Origin: Halobacteriovoraceae bacterium
GTDB taxonomy: Bacteria; Bdellovibrionota; Bacteriovoracia; Bacteriovoracales; Bacteriovoracaceae
DNA: 9,770 nt
Direction of reading: 5' to 3'
Assembly (NCBI GenBank): GCA_018663815.1
Contig: JABJPQ010000351.1
Coordinates: 1 to 9,770 of the forward strand
In this document: piece after piece, positions 6,167 to 9,770 of the stretch
Position numbering within the stretch: the first letter of the stretch is position 1
How the letters are laid out: each line of letters begins with the position of its first letter
Notes under the pieces: model-generated
Told to the model about the DNA's origin: nothing
Seen by the model: the letters and a program-made list of their open reading frames with translations, nothing else
Database searches by the model: none
Position numbers and translations under genes: made by a program

Positions 6167-7726
6167 TTAATTGTGTTTGGTAAGAATAAGTTTGTAATGT
6201 TTTAAAAATATTTGTTGCAATTTTTCCTCGTGATTGAAGAGCCTTTTTATTAAAAATGAAAATATCTCATCAGTCGTTAGTTTCTTTATTTGTTGGAAAT
6301 GTATATGGTACTGATAAGGAGTATCTTTGTAATCAAATATGTTATAATGCTTTCTTTCGCGAAATAGGGACGATACCTTACCATTGGGAAATAAACCACC
6401 TTTCGGACTTGACTCGGGTGAGAGTAGCTTGTCAACAGATCCAAATGCCTTTTTAGACATGCCGCTGTACTCATAAAATGTTGCCGACTTTTTAATTGTC
6501 TTAGTGGAAGAAAAAGTACTTGAAGTCACCGTGAAAGATGTATTTTTCGCTATAGTTTTATTGGCTTTTATAAGTGATTCAAATGCTTCATTTTCAACCC
6601 AAAAAACGATATATTTTTGGTAGATATTAATATTTCTCATCATAAAGAATGTGATTAATAAAGAGAAAATCACAGGTACTAGAAAAGTCTGTTTTAGTTT
6701 AGATGAAACTTTAAAAATAAGAAAGACGAATATAATTGTTAATCCATAAACAGTTAAAATTTCAAAACGTGAATTCATGGCAATTCCCTTAGGAACTTTG
6801 CCTACCACTGCATAAGGATACAGCCCTGAAAGGGTCAGAATTATTCCAGTCAAAAAACCTTTGGTAAATGTTATGTTTTTAGGGACGTTGAAGTTATATC
6901 GAGAGAGCAGTTTAAATACGAAAAGAAACACTAAGGTAAAAAGAACGTTGTGTACTTCCATCGTCATTATTAAATTTTTAAAAATCTGAACTAAGCTCAT
7001 GAGTGATGTCGGGATTCCCTTGAAAAATGAGATAAATGTGATTTTATTGTAATTGGTGTAGATTCCGTAAGGCTTTAGGTAAATGCCTTTAATGATAAAA
7101 AAGATAAATGGAGCTAGAAAAATAATGAGGTTTTTTTTGATTGTGATGAGCATTTTTTTTGTGCTAGAGAGTTCACCCTGGTAGTACAAAATAAGAGTTA
7201 TTAGGATAAGGTGGAAAAAGAGTAGTGAGTTGGTGGAAAAAGATAAAAAGAGTGTGGCGATCATCAGTATGCTTTTTACAGTGCTTTTCTCTTTGGTCGT
7301 GTAAAGATAAAGAAATATTGAATATAATAAAAAAGCCGCTGTGTAAAAGATGCATACAAGCGATATTCTTGCACTGTTTAATGGGATCAAAGCGAAAGTT
7401 AATGCAAGCATAAAATTAATTGATTTATCTTTATTTAGGTTATCTAAAGTTTTTAAAAAGAAAATACTACTCATTAAAAACGCTATAAAAGTAAAAATGC
7501 GAAAAATATATACTTGATTACCAATCGATAGAAACAATTTACATAGTGGTAGTGCTAAAAGCCAATTTCCAGTTTCTAGGAATAATCTGGGCCAAACGTC
7601 AGGGTCTTGATTGTAAATGGCCCAATCGTCCCAGTAAACCCCTCCAAAATTAAGCAAAATGAATAAAAATGAAATAGAGTAGAAAAGAATGAGAATTTTA
7701 ACTCGATTATCTTTGGTTGAATTCAT
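6167..7726 (-). CDS. Polytopic membrane protein, probable GT-C type glycosyltransferase
   Basis: A 519-residue integral membrane protein that I cannot match to a named gene. It has about ten to twelve hydrophobic segments: the first at about 9-30, most of the rest before residue 380, then a polar tail of about 140 residues. Directly after the first helix comes W32-D33-D34-W35 with more acidic residues following. Paired acidic residues in the first extracytoplasmic loop are typical of GT-C enzymes that use polyprenyl-phosphate sugars. A second hint is LYPYAVVGK followed by a basic NSRFE stretch between later helices. The downstream GtrB-like gene supports the idea that this protein uses the lipid-linked sugar to modify a glycan in the periplasm. 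A flippase or polymerase (Wzx/Wzy) is possible but less likely given the WDDW loop. ATG at 7726 has the ribosome site AAGAGAG (complement of 7734-7740). Long T runs make it look still more AT-rich than its neighbours. Confidence 0.7.
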   Translation of the reverse strand: MNSTKDNRVKILILFYSISFLFILLNFGGVYWDDWAIYNQDPDVWPRLFLETGNWLLALPLCKLFLSIGNQVYIFRIFTFIAFLMSSIFFLKTLDNLNKDKSINFMLALTFALIPLNSARISLVCIFYTAAFLLYSIFLYLYTTKEKSTVKSILMIATLFLSFSTNSLLFFHLILITLILYYQGELSSTKKMLITIKKNLIIFLAPFIFFIIKGIYLKPYGIYTNYNKITFISFFKGIPTSLMSLVQIFKNLIMTMEVHNVLFTLVFLFVFKLLSRYNFNVPKNITFTKGFLTGIILTLSGLYPYAVVGKVPKGIAMNSRFEILTVYGLTIIFVFLIFKVSSKLKQTFLVPVIFSLLITFFMMRNINIYQKYIVFWVENEAFESLIKANKTIAKNTSFTVTSSTFSSTKTIKKSATFYEYSGMSKKAFGSVDKLLSPESSPKGGLFPNGKVSSLFRERKHYNIFDYKDTPYQYHIHFQQIKKLTTDEIFSFLIKRLFNHEEKLQQIFLKHYKLILTKHN

Positions 7727-7754
7727 TGCCTAGCTCTCTTGTGATTAGGCTTCA

Positions 7755-7783
7755 AAGATACTATGAGTGAGAAAGTAGATCAA
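7755..7783 (-). promoter_or_regulatory. Candidate sigma-70 promoter for the minus-strand glycosyltransferase unit
   Basis: On the minus strand, TTGATC (complement of 7778-7783) is followed after 17 bases by TATCTT (complement of 7755-7760). Each hexamer matches four of six consensus positions with ideal spacing. Transcription would begin near 7748, just upstream of the ribosome site at 7734-7740 and the ATG at 7726. This is the only reasonable candidate I see in the 109 bases before that gene. In AT-rich DNA such matches can arise by chance. Confidence 0.4.
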
Positions 7784-7814
7784 CTTTATAAGGTTCGCAA
7801 CTGTCATCGTTCGT

Positions 7815-7824
7815 AGTGATCACT
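7815..7824. promoter_or_regulatory. Perfect 10-bp palindrome, possible operator
   Basis: AGTGATCACT is a perfect inverted repeat without a loop. It lies in the divergent intergenic region, between the two candidate promoters, about 20 bases upstream of the plus-strand -35. The location fits a dimeric regulator binding site, but a single 10-bp palindrome can occur by chance and no second copy was noticed. Confidence 0.2.
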
Positions 7825-7845
7825 GAGTAATAATCATGAGATTCA

Positions 7846-7875
7846 TTGACTCTTTTTTTAGAAATGAGGTAGGAT
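7846..7875 (+). promoter_or_regulatory. Candidate sigma-70 promoter for legB
   Basis: TTGACT (7846-7851, five of six consensus) is followed after 18 bases by TAGGAT (7870-7875, four of six). Transcription would begin about 7882, leaving a short leader before the GGAG ribosome site at 7890 and the ATG at 7899. The promoter lies inside the possible 5' extension of the legB frame, which argues against the ATG at 7836 as the true start. Confidence 0.5.
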
Positions 7876-7889
7876 TTCAGAAAATTCAC

Positions 7890-7893
7890 GGAG
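7890..7893 (+). promoter_or_regulatory. Ribosome binding site deciding the legB start
   Basis: GGAG sits five bases before the ATG at 7899, and that ATG is followed immediately by the first beta strand and the NAD-binding glycine loop. The upstream in-frame ATG at 7836 lacks a comparable site and would add 21 residues not expected in the family. Confidence 0.65.
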
Positions 7894-7898
7894 AAATT

Positions 7899-8879
7899 AT
7901 GAAGTCGGTATTGGTAACAGGAGCAGATGGGTTTATAGGTTCACATCTTGTGGAACTACTTGTTAATGAAGGTTTTCAAGTTAAAGCGTTAGCTTTATAT
8001 AATTCATTTAACGATTGGGGGTGGTTAGAAACGATAGACTGTTTGGATCAGGTCGAGGTTGTTAATGGTGACGTAAGAGATCCTTTTTTTTGTAAAGAAA
8101 TCACCAAAGATATTGATATCGTTTTTCACCTTGCTGCGTTAATTGCCATCCCTTATTCATATGTTGCCCCACAAAGCTACGTTGATACCAACATAAATGG
8201 AACTGTAAATATGTGTAAAGCATCGATGGAGAACAACGTAAAAAGGTTTATACACACTTCCACCTCCGAAACATACGGAACGGCTCAATATGTTCCCATT
8301 GATGAGGCTCATCCAATGCAAGCACAATCACCATATAGTGCTTCAAAGATAGCAGCAGATGCAATGGCCATGAGTTTTTATAACTCGTTTGATTTTCCTC
8401 TTGTCATTGCAAGGCCTTTTAATACTTATGGACCTAGGCAGTCAGCAAGAGCTGTTATTCCTACCATCATAACCCAGATTGCTAGTGGAGTTAAAGAAAT
8501 TAAGTTAGGGGATATTACTCCCACGAGAGATTTTAATTATGTTAAAGATACTTGTCGAGGATTTTTAGAGCTTGCACTAGCGCAGAAAGCAATTGGAAAG
8601 TCAGTTAATATTGGATCAAATTTTGAAATATCAATAGCTGATACTCTAAACATAATTAAAGACATTATGAAAAGTGATGTGAAGTTCATAAGTGATGATC
8701 AAAGAATTCGGCCAAAGAAATCAGAGGTCCACAGACTTTGGTGTGATAACTCACTTATTAAAAGTCTAACAGGCTTCGAACCTCAGTTTTCAATTGAACA
8801 AGGACTTGAAGAAACAGTTAAATGGTTTGAGAATAAAAAAAACTTAAAGAGATATAAAGCAGGAATATATAATGTTTGA
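7899..8879 (+). CDS. legB: LegB-type nucleotide-sugar 4,6-dehydratase
   Basis: An extended-SDR dehydratase that makes the 4-keto-6-deoxy form of a nucleotide-linked GlcNAc (GDP-GlcNAc in the characterised Campylobacter pathway), the first committed step toward legionaminic acid. The product is 326 residues, normal for LegB. It has GADGFIG at 8-14, VFHLAALIAIPYSY at 75-88, the active-site segment STSETYG at 121-127, and Y146-x3-K150 in SPYSASK. At 123 a serine sits where RmlB has aspartate, which I recall as usual in this family. RPFNTYGPRQSARAVIPTII is a strong LegB signature. The frame is open back to an ATG at 7836, but ribosome site and promoter favour 7899. It overlaps legC by 8 bp. A related 4,6-dehydratase acting on UDP-sugars for a diamino-sugar is the main alternative. 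Confidence 0.9.
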   Translation: MKSVLVTGADGFIGSHLVELLVNEGFQVKALALYNSFNDWGWLETIDCLDQVEVVNGDVRDPFFCKEITKDIDIVFHLAALIAIPYSYVAPQSYVDTNINGTVNMCKASMENNVKRFIHTSTSETYGTAQYVPIDEAHPMQAQSPYSASKIAADAMAMSFYNSFDFPLVIARPFNTYGPRQSARAVIPTIITQIASGVKEIKLGDITPTRDFNYVKDTCRGFLELALAQKAIGKSVNIGSNFEISIADTLNIIKDIMKSDVKFISDDQRIRPKKSEVHRLWCDNSLIKSLTGFEPQFSIEQGLEETVKWFENKKNLKRYKAGIYNV

Positions 8880-9770
8880 TCATACGGTTAATTTTATTAA
8901 ATCGTTATATGGTGACAATTTTATTCCACTGCATGAACCACGATTTGTAGGAAATGAAAAAAAATATTTAAATGAGTGCATTGATTCAACTTTTGTATCA
9001 AGTGTCGGAAAGTATGTTGATCAGTTTGAAAAAATGCTCTGTGAGTATACTGGGTCAAACTTTGCCGTAGCAACAATGAATGGTACGGCCGCTCTTCATA
9101 TGAGTTTGATTCTGGCAGATGTTAAGGCAAATGATGAAGTCATTACTCAGGCATTGACGTTTGTTGCAACTGCAAATGCAATTTCATATTTAGATGCTCA
9201 CCCTATATTTCTTGACTCAGCAAATGATAATTTGGGTTTATGTCCAGATGATTTAGAACAGTTCTTAGAATTAAATGTAGAAGTAAAGTCGGATGGATTT
9301 GCATACAACAAATCGACAGGGAGAAGAATTAAAGCATGTGTTCCCATGCATACGTTTGGTCACCCTGTTAAACTTGATGAAATACTCGTGATATGTAAAA
9401 GGTACAATATTTTTGTCATTGAAGATGCAGCCGAATCAATTGGTAGCATGTACAAACAAAAACATACTGGAACGATTGCACCCATTGGAGTGATGAGTTT
9501 TAATGGAAATAAAACGATAACGTCTGGTGGTGGAGGAGCTTTGCTTATTCAGGATGAACAGCTAGCACTAAAGGCTAAGTATTTAACAACTACAGCTAAA
9601 GTTTCCCACAAGTGGGAGTACTATCATGATGAAATTGGGTACAATTATCGTTTGCCAAATTTAAATGCGGCGCTAGCTTGTGCACAGCTTGAAAATCTTC
9701 CAGCATTTATCGTCAACAAAGTAGAAACAGCAAAATTATATAAATCATTCTTTAGTTCTCAAAATATTAA
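8872..9770 (+). CDS. legC: LegC-type PLP aminotransferase, N-terminal part (runs off the right edge)
   Basis: A fold-type I, DegT/DnrJ/EryC1-family aminotransferase that would aminate C4 of the LegB product, giving the 4-amino-4,6-dideoxy nucleotide sugar. The frame is open from the ATG at 8872 to the window edge, 299 complete codons of a family normally near 380. Visible features are the conserved start FIPLHEPRFVGNEKKYL (17-33), the phosphate-binding N70-G71-T72, D185 in EDAAESIGS that should pair with the PLP ring nitrogen, and the Schiff-base lysine K214 in SFNGNKTITSGGGG. Unlike DdhC at the left edge, it keeps the lysine and has no cluster cysteine motif. The ribosome site AGGA (8861-8864) lies seven bases upstream, and the start overlaps the legB stop by 8 bp, so the pair is cotranscribed and probably coupled. 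A perosamine-synthase-like enzyme is the nearest alternative. Confidence 0.9.
   Translation, partial: MFDHTVNFIKSLYGDNFIPLHEPRFVGNEKKYLNECIDSTFVSSVGKYVDQFEKMLCEYTGSNFAVATMNGTAALHMSLILADVKANDEVITQALTFVATANAISYLDAHPIFLDSANDNLGLCPDDLEQFLELNVEVKSDGFAYNKSTGRRIKACVPMHTFGHPVKLDEILVICKRYNIFVIEDAAESIGSMYKQKHTGTIAPIGVMSFNGNKTITSGGGGALLIQDEQLALKAKYLTTTAKVSHKWEYYHDEIGYNYRLPNLNAALACAQLENLPAFIVNKVETAKLYKSFFSSQNI

Noticed and set aside
5917..6183. 88-residue plus-strand frame with hydrophobic stretches opposite the GtrB-like gene
   Set aside because: The hydrophobic look comes from the AT-rich antisense of the N-terminal GT2 domain, whose own motifs are clear on the minus strand.
7131..7160. Runs of eight or more T in the membrane-protein gene as sign of a phase-variable tract or frameshift
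   Set aside because: The frame is continuous across them, and similar A/T runs are common in this AT-rich sequence. No repeat of the length usual in phase variation is present.
7225..7413. Small plus-strand and minus-strand frames within the membrane-protein gene (also 6256-6456, 6286-6474, 7173-7355)
   Set aside because: Short, without ribosome sites or motifs, and fully inside one continuous 519-codon gene.

Overview
The window is AT-rich, gene-dense bacterial DNA. It reads as part of a surface-polysaccharide (LPS O-antigen type) locus of a Gram-negative bacterium. That assignment rests on two activated-sugar pathways typical of O-antigens: a CDP-3,6-dideoxyhexose pathway and the start of a legionaminic-acid-type nonulosonate pathway, plus two membrane-linked glycosyltransferase-type genes. 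The species cannot be fixed from sequence alone. The low G+C and this mix of genes would suit, for example, Leptospira or low-GC Bdellovibrio relatives, but that is a guess. No tRNA, rRNA, IS element, CRISPR array or phage gene was seen.

Region 1 (1-5234, plus strand) is one tightly coupled operon that enters from the left edge. It holds the C-terminal half of ddhC (CDP-4-keto-6-deoxyglucose 3-dehydrase), ddhA (glucose-1-phosphate cytidylyltransferase), ddhB (CDP-glucose 4,6-dehydratase), a transketolase split into N- and C-terminal subunits, and an extended-SDR sugar oxidoreductase. Neighbours overlap by 4, 16, 4 and 7 bp, apart from a 9-bp gap before the first transketolase gene. DdhA, DdhB and DdhC together convert glucose-1-phosphate to CDP-4-keto-3,6-dideoxyglucose. 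The attached split transketolase and SDR suggest that this ketone then receives a two-carbon branch, which is reduced: a possible branched-chain octose route analogous to yersiniose but with different chemistry.

Region 2 (5218-7726, minus strand) is a two-gene unit. A polytopic membrane protein resembling a GT-C glycosyltransferase is followed 7 bp later by a GtrB/DPM1-like family 2 glycosyltransferase with two C-terminal membrane helices. It probably makes a polyprenyl-phosphate sugar and uses it outside the inner membrane to decorate a glycan. Its last gene overlaps the end of the Region 1 operon tail-to-tail by 17 bp.

Region 3 (7727-9770) begins with a 172-bp divergent intergenic region holding plausible promoters for both directions. 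It is followed on the plus strand by legB (nucleotide-sugar 4,6-dehydratase) and the first 299 codons of legC (PLP aminotransferase), which runs off the right edge. These are the first two steps of legionaminic acid synthesis, so the rest of that pathway probably lies to the right.
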